Origin: a virus
Reading direction: 5' to 3' (one strand)
IMG/VR virus record: IMGVR_UViG_3300047453_000166
Span: 1-22,252 of that record
Length of the DNA stretch: 22,252 nucleotides
A program made the position numbers and the translations under genes. This document shows, piece by piece, positions 6,830 to 12,211 of this stretch (positions within the stretch are counted from its first letter, which is position 1; each line of letters begins with the position of its first letter). The notes below the pieces were generated by a model. It worked only from the letters and a program-made list of their open reading frames with translations, was not told the origin of the DNA and did no database searches.

Positions 6830-6858
6830 ATGGTACTACATATTTAAGCCCTTGTCAA
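6830..6858 (-). promoter_or_regulatory. Probable promoter with weak -10 for winged-helix gene
   Basis: CTTGACA (-35 at 6858-6853) matches the other promoters of the window, but the best -10 at 17-bp spacing is TACCAT (6835-6830). Start would be near 6823, giving a leader of about 50 nt before ATG 6774. The poor -10 may need an activator, or the true element may be elsewhere. The -35 lies 4 nt downstream of the stop of the 63-aa gene. Confidence 0.5.
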
Positions 6859-6861
6859 GCC

Positions 6862-7053
6862 TCAATGTAATGTTTTTTTCGCCTCATTTTCCATGCCTTT
6901 TTCAATCTCCTCAACTAAAATATTATACTCTGCTAAGAGATTGTCAACATAGTCTCGTAAATCGGTATTTACCTTACCAGAATCCTCTTGTAATTCTAAA
7001 GCTGCCTTGATTACCAGCAACTCATCCATGAATTTTAGATACTCATGAACCAT
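6862..7053 (-). CDS. Hypothetical 63-aa helical protein
   Basis: I place the start at ATG 7053 (GAGG 6 nt upstream), 11 nt inside the end of the DUF3310 gene; an upstream GTG at 7065 is weaker. The product is a Leu/Glu-rich, probably all-helical protein (MVHEYLKFMDELLVIKAALE...), perhaps a short coiled-coil dimer. No named family recognised. It is the last gene of the operon starting near 9514. Confidence 0.65.
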   Translation of the reverse strand: MVHEYLKFMDELLVIKAALELQEDSGKVNTDLRDYVDNLLAEYNILVEEIEKGMENEAKKTLH

Positions 7054-7309
7054 TAGAATCCTCACTAGACAATAATAATATACAATAATGAATTGCTTTA
7101 ATTATGTCTTTACGGTTTCTACCTTCTTTTTTACCATATCGGCACAAATACTTGATAGCATTTGCTTGGCAAAAATCTTTATCAAGGTCAAGATGTCGTA
7201 ACATATCTTGTACCTGAAATCCATTTTTATCAGCACTATAGTGTTGAGAATATGTACCCTCAATATATTGACCAATTTCTAATAAAATTTTATCTTCGTT
7301 ATACTTCAC
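7043..7309 (-). CDS. DUF3310 family protein
   Basis: An 88-aa protein with the DUF3310 pattern of phage proteins (sometimes loosely labelled nucleotide-kinase-like). The signature here is QHYSADKNGFQVQDMLRHLD (22-41), then FCQANAIKYLCRYGKKEGRN, then a DIIKAIHYC helix. The family's biochemical role is not firmly known. The start is GTG at 7309: GGAGG lies 6 nt upstream, while the ATG just before it belongs to the end of the upstream gene in another frame. It overlaps neighbours on both sides (11 nt each). Confidence 0.8.
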   Translation of the reverse strand: MKYNEDKILLEIGQYIEGTYSQHYSADKNGFQVQDMLRHLDLDKDFCQANAIKYLCRYGKKEGRNRKDIIKAIHYCILLLSSEDSNGS

Positions 7310-7691
7310 TCATTTCCTCCACTATGTTAGATAAATCATCTTTTGGTACATTAGGCACCTCAACTGATACATTTTCAATCATATCTTCCGTTGAACCACT
7401 AAATGCTTTAGGGTCTTTTTTCATCCATACTTCTCTGTATGTTAAACCATAATATTTTAAGAAAAAGTATTCTTTAGGATTGTCTGAAGAATATGTCTCA
7501 TATAATCCAGCAAAATTAAAAGGTTTACCATTTCTGTCTTCCATACTTTCGTACAACTCTGGCATATCTCTTTCTTCTTCCATGTGTTTTTTCATCATGG
7601 CAGCTCTATTGACAAAAGTTTCTGTTTTACCACTTAGGTCTTTTTCTTTTGCTGTAGCAAACTCTTTTCTTATTTCTTCTTTAGTGTACAT
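7299..7691 (-). CDS. Hypothetical 130-aa protein
   Basis: A soluble acidic protein. It starts MYTKEEIRKEFATAKEKDLS and has a Met-rich charged helix (MMKKHMEEERDM, about 32-43), an aromatic middle (ETYSSDNPKEYFFLKYYGLT) and an acidic tail. The start at ATG 7691 is preceded by AGGAG (about 9 nt). No family is recognised. It lies between the 2H phosphoesterase and the DUF3310 gene, in an operon of small early-type genes. Confidence 0.7.
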   Translation of the reverse strand: MYTKEEIRKEFATAKEKDLSGKTETFVNRAAMMKKHMEEERDMPELYESMEDRNGKPFNFAGLYETYSSDNPKEYFFLKYYGLTYREVWMKKDPKAFSGSTEDMIENVSVEVPNVPKDDLSNIVEEMSEV

Positions 7692-7712
7692 ATTTTCTCC
7701 TGTTGTTTAATG

Positions 7713-8135
7713 TTATTTTAAGTCTATCCACTCAATGGTACCTTCTACATATCCTATTCTTTCTTCCACTTGGGTTGGATTTGTAAACATGGTATTTGCT
7801 TCTTTAGCTTTTAATCCTTTCTTGTGTGAAATCGTTATGTGAGGTGCACCATCATCCCACCTTTTTAATACTTTTTCACTTTCTGTTAAACTGTAACTAT
7901 CGTAAAACATATCTGTTACCCAAAATGCTTCTATATTTTCATTTCTCCTTAACTCATCAATATATGCATTAACTCTTTTACCAACCAATTTAGTATATCT
8001 AGCAAATGCAACATCATCTGGTTTATATGCAAGTGTGATATGGTCTCCACGAACAACTTCCATTGTTGCATTTTTTTTGATAACATCTGCCCATGTTTTA
8101 TCTAATTTAACTGCAAAATATCCGTTATGATTCAT
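7713..8135 (-). CDS. 2H phosphoesterase, candidate anti-CBASS (Acb1-like) enzyme
   Basis: A 140-aa protein with the two HxT motifs of the 2H phosphoesterase superfamily: HITLAY (His32/Thr34) and HITIS (His99/Thr101), about 67 residues apart. 2H enzymes cleave cyclic or 2',5'-type phosphodiesters. The size and motif spacing are like phage T4 Acb1 (gp57B), which hydrolyses the cyclic nucleotides used by CBASS immunity; RNA 2',3'-cyclic phosphodiesterase activity is the alternative. The start is ATG 8135 with GGAGG 5 nt upstream, inside the end of the 42-aa gene; the longer frame to 8159 is not needed. No signal peptide, so cytoplasmic. The superfamily is fairly sure; the substrate is not. Confidence 0.75.
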   Translation of the reverse strand: MNHNGYFAVKLDKTWADVIKKNATMEVVRGDHITLAYKPDDVAFARYTKLVGKRVNAYIDELRRNENIEAFWVTDMFYDSYSLTESEKVLKRWDDGAPHITISHKKGLKAKEANTMFTNPTQVEERIGYVEGTIEWIDLK

Positions 8136-8253
8136 TTTTACCTCCAAATATTCTCTCATCTAAGTTTGATAAAATCATACAAATTTTATCGTGTATTTTT
8201 GTTAAATTCATAACAAATATAAATGTCAATAATAAAATTATAAAGTTTATCAT
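8125..8253 (-). CDS. 42-aa membrane peptide
   Basis: An open frame from ATG 8253, sharing ATGA with the stop of the signal-peptide protein and overlapping the 2H phosphoesterase by 11 nt. The N-terminus MINFIILLLTFIFVMNL is one hydrophobic span, followed by a cytoplasmic-type tail with one Cys. A GAGG lies 11 nt upstream, so translation is probably coupled. Together with the preceding secreted protein it could form an envelope pair; that is conjecture. Confidence 0.6.
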   Translation of the reverse strand: MINFIILLLTFIFVMNLTKIHDKICMILSNLDERIFGGKNES

Positions 8254-8567
8254 TTACAAGGGTACCTCGTATTCTCCATTAGTGAACATTTATATTCTTC
8301 ATCTGCTTTCATTCTCAACTCTGATTGAATGCCTTTTAATATGTGTGGTAAATGTTCTGACATTATACCAAGTATCTCAATCGTATGTCTATGAGCAATT
8401 CTTTTTAATTCATTTGCCATAATTTCTTCGTGTTTCATACCTCTGCCGGCAAGTGTCTCTCGTAGCACATGAGCACCAACAGCCTCTTCATAATCTCCAG
8501 AGTGTGCTGGATGTGAAAACAAAGAGAGAGAAAAAAACACCAGCACACCTAATAAAATCTTATTCAT
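8250..8567 (-). CDS. Secreted or periplasmic 105-aa protein
   Basis: Begins at ATG 8567 (GGAAG 6 nt upstream; ATG 8573 is the alternative). A clear Sec signal peptide is followed by a likely cleavage after HPAHS (about residue 23). The mature part is helical, His-rich in the middle (IAHRHTIEILGIMSEHLPHI), and ends with a Cys pair KCSLMENTRYPC that could form a disulfide. No lipobox and no named family. It is expressed in the operon behind the Fur-box-like island and coupled to a membrane peptide, so it probably acts at the envelope. Confidence 0.7.
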   Translation of the reverse strand: MNKILLGVLVFFSLSLFSHPAHSGDYEEAVGAHVLRETLAGRGMKHEEIMANELKRIAHRHTIEILGIMSEHLPHILKGIQSELRMKADEEYKCSLMENTRYPCK

Positions 8568-8907
8568 TTTCATCTTCCATTCTTTCTTTTAATAATTCTC
8601 TAAACTCTACCCAATTTTTAGGGTATATTGCAAAACTTTTTGCATATCTTTGTATACAATGATAAGGGCTTCTAATATATCTTTCCATATAATCACTTCC
8701 ACCTCTGTATCTAATTCTAAATTGACCTTTGAAATGTGTTTTGAAATCATGTAAATAATCTATAGGCAATCCTTTTGCAAGTGAGCCCTCATCTCTAGGC
8801 GACATGTGTTTTATGATTTCATCTATCAGGAATTTTTTAGAATAAATTCTTTCTGATGTAAGACCCATAAGTGATTTCATACCTAACGATTTATCTGCTT
8901 GATTCAT
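8560..8907 (-). CDS. Hypothetical 115-aa protein
   Basis: A soluble basic protein starting at ATG 8907 with GAGG upstream; it overlaps the 69-aa gene by 17 nt. The most distinctive part is FRIRYRGGSDYMERYIRSPY then AKSFAIYPK (about 63-98), an arginine/aromatic block of a type I recall in uncharacterised T4-like phage proteins. No catalytic motif can be named. Its last codons overlap the start region of the secreted protein. Confidence 0.7.
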   Translation of the reverse strand: MNQADKSLGMKSLMGLTSERIYSKKFLIDEIIKHMSPRDEGSLAKGLPIDYLHDFKTHFKGQFRIRYRGGSDYMERYIRSPYHCIQRYAKSFAIYPKNWVEFRELLKERMEDENE

Positions 8908-9100
8908 TTACTACCTCATCTCTAAAATCAATTTCATCGTGAATGCCTAAGAAATCTAATGCTGTTCTTTCATCGGATGTTAATTCATCCATATAAACAT
9001 TTTCTGTATCATCAAAAGTTATTTCACCTTCTGATACTCTTTTATATGTTTTAGCTAAAATTTCTTCTGCTAAATCCATAGCATAGTCATTCATACTCAT
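8891..9100 (-). CDS. Hypothetical 69-aa acidic protein
   Basis: Starts at ATG 9100 with GGAGG 7 nt upstream and a TAATG junction with the preceding stop. It is strongly acidic, with an N-terminal amphipathic helix (MNDYAMDLAEEILAKTYKRV) and a second helix around DERTALDFLGIHDE. Small acidic early proteins can mimic DNA or bind host proteins, but nothing specific identifies a target. No family recognised. Confidence 0.65.
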   Translation of the reverse strand: MSMNDYAMDLAEEILAKTYKRVSEGEITFDDTENVYMDELTSDERTALDFLGIHDEIDFRDEVVNESSR

Positions 9101-9351
9101 TATACTGCCTCCAACATTGATAGTGGTACATTATATCTGGTACCTTGCATTTCAACAACAGCTTTCTTTATCTTAATTTTTAAGATTTTGCCCAATGTTT
9201 TTTTAGTCTTTTGAACTACATAAACTGTATCACCAACACTTAATTGTGTTTTAGCGTTTATGACTTTTACATCTTGAATAAAACTTTGTAAGTCATTCAA
9301 TTGTGATAGATTCATATTTGCTATTTCTGTTTTCATATTCTTTGTTATCAT
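9100..9351 (-). CDS. Hypothetical 83-aa protein with SH3/KOW-like half
   Basis: I place the start at ATG 9351, forming TAATG with the stop of the 43-aa gene and preceded by a GAGGG; the longer frame to 9417 would overlap that gene deeply. The N-terminal half is helical (LSQLNDLQSFIQDVK). The C-terminal half, SVGDTVYVVQKTKKTLGKIL then KKAVVEMQGTRYNVPLSML, reads like a small SH3/KOW beta barrel of the kind that binds nucleic acid or ribosomal components. The fold suggestion is by eye only. Confidence 0.7.
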   Translation of the reverse strand: MITKNMKTEIANMNLSQLNDLQSFIQDVKVINAKTQLSVGDTVYVVQKTKKTLGKILKIKIKKAVVEMQGTRYNVPLSMLEAV

Positions 9352-9482
9352 TAAGCAGCCCTCATTTGTGAATTCTGTAATATTCTCATACAAGCAATAA
9401 CTAGTGTTGCTGTACATTGGTTACGCTTCATGATAGTGGATATCTTGTAACCTTTCTTAATGTCTGATAGTATGTATTTCAT
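9351..9482 (-). CDS. 43-aa basic protein, first gene of operon
   Basis: An open frame from ATG 9482 with GGAG 8 nt upstream, located about 32 nt after the predicted start site of the promoter at 9521-9548. The product begins MKYILSDIKKGYKISTIMKR and ends LQNSQMRAA; it is basic, helix-prone, and could form a short helix-turn-helix (KISTIMKRNQCTATLVIACM). Its stop is joined to the next gene by TAATG. The perfect leader position and strong ribosome site make it a convincing gene despite its size. Confidence 0.65.
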   Translation of the reverse strand: MKYILSDIKKGYKISTIMKRNQCTATLVIACMRILQNSQMRAA

Positions 9483-9510
9483 AATGTTTTCTCCTTTTTA
9501 TTTCTTTATC

Positions 9511-9663
9511 TTATGTGTCCATTATACAGGTCTGGAAAGCCTTGTCAAGCACTTTCTGCCTATATAAGTCATTGATTTTAAAGGGATTTGAAAAATAATT
9601 TAAATTATTTTTTTGAGAATGATTCTCATTTGGAATATATTGTTTATTTTTTGCACAATCCAT
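9511..9663 (-). CDS. Doubtful 50-aa leaderless ORF in regulatory island
   Basis: An open frame from ATG 9663 to TAA 9511, ending inside the -10 region of the downstream promoter. The ATG falls close to the predicted transcription start of the promoter at 9670-9697, so it would be translated without a leader or Shine-Dalgarno. The product is Asn/Gln/Lys-rich, as expected of random AT-rich sequence, and one Fur-box-like palindrome lies within it. Listed because of the start position, not because of any recognisable protein. Confidence 0.2.
   Translation of the reverse strand: MDCAKNKQYIPNENHSQKNNLNYFSNPFKINDLYRQKVLDKAFQTCIMDT
9521..9548 (-). promoter_or_regulatory. Sigma70-type promoter, proximal, small-gene operon
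   Basis: TTGACA (9548-9543), 16 bp, TATAAT (9526-9521), within GTGCTTGACA...CCTGTATAATGG. Bases after the -10 (GGACACAT) match those at the 312-339 promoter. Predicted start is near 9514, just before the 43-aa gene. Confidence 0.85.
9591..9612. repeat. 22-bp perfect AT palindrome
   Basis: AAAAATAATTT (9591-9601) is followed at once by its exact reverse complement (9602-9612). It lies upstream of the promoter at 9521-9548 and abuts the first Fur-box-like site by 1 bp. It could be a protein-binding or cruciform site; an UP-element-like role for AT-rich DNA is also possible. Confidence 0.55.
9614..9628. promoter_or_regulatory. Fur-box-like palindrome 1
   Basis: TGAGAATGATTCTCA is a 7-1-7 inverted repeat matching the Fur core TGATAATNATTATCA at all but one symmetric pair of positions. 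It lies between the two promoters, upstream of the -35 at 9548 and downstream of the start of the 9670-9697 promoter, where a bound repressor could act as a roadblock. Confidence 0.55.
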
Positions 9664-9669
9664 GCTTGG

Positions 9670-9697
9670 ATTATACAGGTGTAGGAAGTCATGTCAA
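9670..9697 (-). promoter_or_regulatory. Sigma70-type promoter, distal, between Fur-like sites
   Basis: TTGACA (9697-9692), 16 bp, TATAAT (9675-9670), with GCTTGACA and CACCTGTATAAT flanks. Start near 9663. Bracketed by the two identical 15-bp palindromes at 9614-9628 and 9721-9735, it would feed the same operon as the promoter at 9521-9548. Confidence 0.8.
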
Positions 9698-9720
9698 GCT
9701 TTATTTTGAATTTTTTTAGG

Positions 9721-9735
9721 TGAGAATGATTCTCA
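9721..9735. promoter_or_regulatory. Fur-box-like palindrome 2
   Basis: A second exact copy of TGAGAATGATTCTCA, 107 bp from the first and 23 bp upstream of the -35 at 9697. It ends 1 bp from the stop of the 57-aa gene. Both copies are followed by TTT on the plus strand. Identical duplication of a 15-bp palindrome around a promoter argues for an operator pair. Confidence 0.55.
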
Positions 9736-9736
9736 T

Positions 9737-9910
9737 TTACTTATCATATGACCATATATCATCTCTGAACATACAAAATCCTGTATGTTTGTTTTTACCG
9801 TATTCATAGACAAATTGAGAATCAAGTATTAAGGTAACTTTACCTTTTCTTTTTTTATTTAAGTGAGGTAGTGTATGTTCTATCTTATCGCCGATTTTAG
9901 GAATTTTCAT
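9737..9910 (-). CDS. Hypothetical 57-aa protein
   Basis: An open frame from ATG 9910, sharing ATGA with the stop of the secreted acidic protein. The product MKIPKIGDKIEHTLPHLNKK, then RKGKVTLILDSQFVYEYGKN, then a KHTGFCMFRDDIWSYDK end looks like a small SH3-like beta protein (a KIGDKI... RKGKVT pattern). No Shine-Dalgarno, so coupled translation is assumed. It is the last gene before the regulatory island. Confidence 0.6.
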   Translation of the reverse strand: MKIPKIGDKIEHTLPHLNKKRKGKVTLILDSQFVYEYGKNKHTGFCMFRDDIWSYDK

Positions 9911-10128
9911 TCGCAATCAGGTTCTTCTTCAGTAGATATCTCTTCCTCTGTACCTGTAGAATTGTTTTTAATTTTTACCTTTACCGTTTCTAACTGTTCT
10001 GTCATTAATACTACAGGTCTAGGATTTTCCACATCATTAACAAACATTCTTATTGTTGTTGTTTCTGCTCTAGCTGTTGTTGCACAAATTACTAAAGCTA
10101 TTATTAGTACATAAGTATACCATTTCAT
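9907..10128 (-). CDS. Small secreted acidic protein, 73 aa
   Basis: ATG 10128 with GGAG 7 nt upstream. A clear signal peptide (MKWYTYVLIIALVICATTARA, cleavage after ARA) is followed by about 52 residues with a beta-type stretch (TIRMFVNDVENPRPVVLMTE) and an acidic tail (EEEISTEEEPDCE) with one Cys. Probably periplasmic. No lipobox or family recognised. It lies in the block downstream of the RuvC-like gene, an unexpected place for a secreted protein. Confidence 0.65.
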   Translation of the reverse strand: MKWYTYVLIIALVICATTARAETTTIRMFVNDVENPRPVVLMTEQLETVKVKIKNNSTGTEEEISTEEEPDCE

Positions 10129-10137
10129 AATATTCTC

Positions 10138-10371
10138 CTATTTGGTCTTAGTTATATAGTAATGAACTTCATCATCACCACATGTTTCTATCTTATCTAA
10201 CTTATATTTATTATTTTCAATAAATTCTCTTACTGCCTTTTCAAGTTCTGGTTTTTTCGTAAAATTTACCATTGATGATTCACCATCTTTAACATAATCA
10301 TTAAAATAATATTCTAATCTTTCACAAAATAAAACCAAATCGGTAGTTTTCATCATTACATACTGAAACAT
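10138..10371 (-). CDS. Hypothetical 77-aa protein
   Basis: I place the start at ATG 10371 (GGAAG about 7 nt upstream); the longer frame to 10422 overlaps the RuvC-like gene and lacks a ribosome site. The product is soluble, mixed alpha/beta, with a FxxxLEYYFNDYV helix and an EVHYYITKTK end. No family recognised; followed 9 nt later by the secreted acidic protein. Confidence 0.65.
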   Translation of the reverse strand: MFQYVMMKTTDLVLFCERLEYYFNDYVKDGESSMVNFTKKPELEKAVREFIENNKYKLDKIETCGDDEVHYYITKTK

Positions 10372-10397
10372 ATTTACTTCCCTGTTTTTTGTTTTTT

Positions 10398-10976
10398 TTA
10401 TTTTAAGTTCAGATATCCGCATTTCATTATATAATAGGAATCTACTATATCAGATATAGGATTTCCTATCTTTTCGACCTCGAACATATTCATTAAATCT
10501 GTTTTAGTTTCATTTGCAAAACATTCATACATTAAATCTTTGTTAGCATTACCTTTTTCTGTTGCACATTTTTTAACAACACTAGGTACTATTATATCAT
10601 ATTTTATTTTCTTAGCTCTTAAAAACGATTTTAAGATACCACCATTTTCTGCAATCTGAAATATGGCTTGACCTTTACTACCATAAGAATAACCTTCTAT
10701 AAAAACTTTAATATCTTTACCATCATATAAATTTATATCACCATTCTCTCTTAAACATCTATGAGCCCAACTTGCTAAATTATTAAATCTTTCTATAGGG
10801 TCTGTCCATTCCTTGTGTGAATACCCAAATATATTTTTAGATATTTTACATTGCCACTTTTTTTTATCTGTAAGAAAGTGAAATGTACAATCTTTAAATT
10901 TCATACTACCATTTGATATACAAATCGCAGGAGAATTTAAACTATAATCAATCCCAGCTATTGTAGTCTTCTTCAT
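10398..10976 (-). CDS. RuvC-like Holliday-junction resolvase (RNase H fold)
   Basis: A 192-aa RNase H-fold nuclease of RuvC type. Strand 1 IAGIDYSLNSPA carries Asp10, IEGYSYGSKGQ carries Glu94, PSVVKK follows, and the C-terminal DIVDSYYIMK supplies Asp176/Asp179. These are the four acidic positions expected for two-metal catalysis. Expected role: resolving branched recombination or replication DNA before packaging, where T4 uses the unrelated gp49. The start is ATG 10976 with GAGG 6 nt upstream (ATG 10988 is the alternative), lying inside the end of the zinc-ribbon gene. Confidence 0.8.
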   Translation of the reverse strand: MKKTTIAGIDYSLNSPAICISNGSMKFKDCTFHFLTDKKKWQCKISKNIFGYSHKEWTDPIERFNNLASWAHRCLRENGDINLYDGKDIKVFIEGYSYGSKGQAIFQIAENGGILKSFLRAKKIKYDIIVPSVVKKCATEKGNANKDLMYECFANETKTDLMNMFEVEKIGNPISDIVDSYYIMKCGYLNLK

Positions 10977-11109
10977 CAATTTCCTCATAATCTACTTCAT
11001 GACCACAGAATGGACAAGTGTATGGTTGCAAATCAGTTTGTTCTATGTGCCAACTAATTGTAAACTCACTATCACAGTTAGCACATCTTCCTAATAATTT
11101 TTCTGTCAT
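10948..11109 (-). CDS. Small zinc-ribbon protein
   Basis: A 53-aa protein starting at ATG 11109 within the nrdB stop (ATGA) and ending 29 nt inside the resolvase gene. Two CxxC knuckles, CANC (9-12) and CPFC (32-35), 19 residues apart, form a typical zinc ribbon, followed by an acidic tail (DYEEIDEEDYNSWD). Small zinc ribbons of this type are common in T4-like phages; the role is unknown, perhaps binding nucleic acid or a protein partner. No Shine-Dalgarno; translation is probably coupled to nrdB. Confidence 0.75.
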   Translation of the reverse strand: MTEKLLGRCANCDSEFTISWHIEQTDLQPYTCPFCGHEVDYEEIDEEDYNSWD

Positions 11110-12203
11110 AATTTGAAGTTACTAAATGTATCCTTTTCTACATCTTGTTTAACACCACCAATTACATAACTTTCTATCTCAGTTTCTTGTGGTGCATTTT
11201 GTAAAGAACGACTATTCAACCAATGGTCAACCCACGGAAGTGGATTTGTTTTTTGTTCATACTTAGCCTCCAGACCAATTGACCTCATTCTTCTATTCGC
11301 CATGTACTCTACAAATCTATGTAATAGTTTTTCTGATAAACCTATCATAGAACCATTAGTTAGTAGATATGTTGCCCAATTCTTTTCCTCTTGAACAGCT
11401 TCATCATACATTTTATATATTTCATCTTCTGTATCATCAATAACTTTTAACATTACTTTATCATTTTCGTGTTCTTTATAATTATTAATAATTCTTTGAG
11501 ATACTGCCAAGTGTTGTGATTCATCTCTTGCAATAAAAGATATAATCTTAGCAGAACCTTCTAGTTGTTTTAGTTCACCGAAAGCAAAACTACATGCAAA
11601 TGATACATAAAATCTTAGACCTTCTAATATGTTTACTGTGCATAATGCAAGCCATAATTTCTTTTTAAGTTCGTAATTATCTATTTTTTCACCGATAAGT
11701 TTCCTGTGTCCTATTTCAAGTAAATCATCGTATGCTTTTGTTACTGACTTTGCTCTTTTTTCTATTCTTTCATCTTCAATAATTGTATCAAATACTTCTG
11801 AAGGGTCTGAATATAAGTTTTTTATAATGTAAGTATATGACCTAGAGTGGATTGTTTCCATAAAATCCCATGTTATAATACATGATTCTAATTCAGGTAG
11901 ACTTACAAATGGTAAAAATGCAAGTGCTGGTCCTCTTCCTTGAACACTATCTAACATAGTTTGATATTTCAGATTAGATGTAAAAATAAACTTATGTTCA
12001 TCTCTTAAATCTTGATAATCATTCCTATCTTTTTGTAGAGATACTTCTTCTGGTCTCCAGAAATATCCTAATTGTTGTTGTGTTAATTTATCAAAAATAG
12101 GATACTTAAATGTATCGTATCTTTGTACTGCTAAATCTTCACCAAAGAACATAGGTTGTTTTGTGAAGTCTAGTGATTTTGTTTTGTTAAATACTCCTTT
12201 CAT
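11106..12203 (-). CDS. nrdB: Ribonucleotide reductase class Ia, small subunit
   Basis: A 365-aa NrdB, close to the T4 protein in length and sequence (early segments QPMFFGEDLAVQRYDTFKYP and FIFTSNLKYQTMLDSVQGRG are T4-like). Di-iron and radical residues are present: Asp85 (LDSVQGR), Glu116, His119 and radical Tyr123 (ETIHSRSY), the later CSFAFGE glutamate, and RDESQHL (Glu and His). With NrdA it makes dNDPs for phage DNA. The start is ATG 12203 with AGGAG 5 nt upstream, 9 nt after nrdA; the longer frame to 12224 is not needed. Confidence 0.97.
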   Translation of the reverse strand: MKGVFNKTKSLDFTKQPMFFGEDLAVQRYDTFKYPIFDKLTQQQLGYFWRPEEVSLQKDRNDYQDLRDEHKFIFTSNLKYQTMLDSVQGRGPALAFLPFVSLPELESCIITWDFMETIHSRSYTYIIKNLYSDPSEVFDTIIEDERIEKRAKSVTKAYDDLLEIGHRKLIGEKIDNYELKKKLWLALCTVNILEGLRFYVSFACSFAFGELKQLEGSAKIISFIARDESQHLAVSQRIINNYKEHENDKVMLKVIDDTEDEIYKMYDEAVQEEKNWATYLLTNGSMIGLSEKLLHRFVEYMANRRMRSIGLEAKYEQKTNPLPWVDHWLNSRSLQNAPQETEIESYVIGGVKQDVEKDTFSNFKL

Positions 12204-12211
12204 GTTTTCTC

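Noticed and set aside
6920-6950. TTGACA and TATAAT on the minus strand inside the 63-aa gene.
   Set aside because: The spacer is only 14 bp, too short for a working sigma70 promoter.
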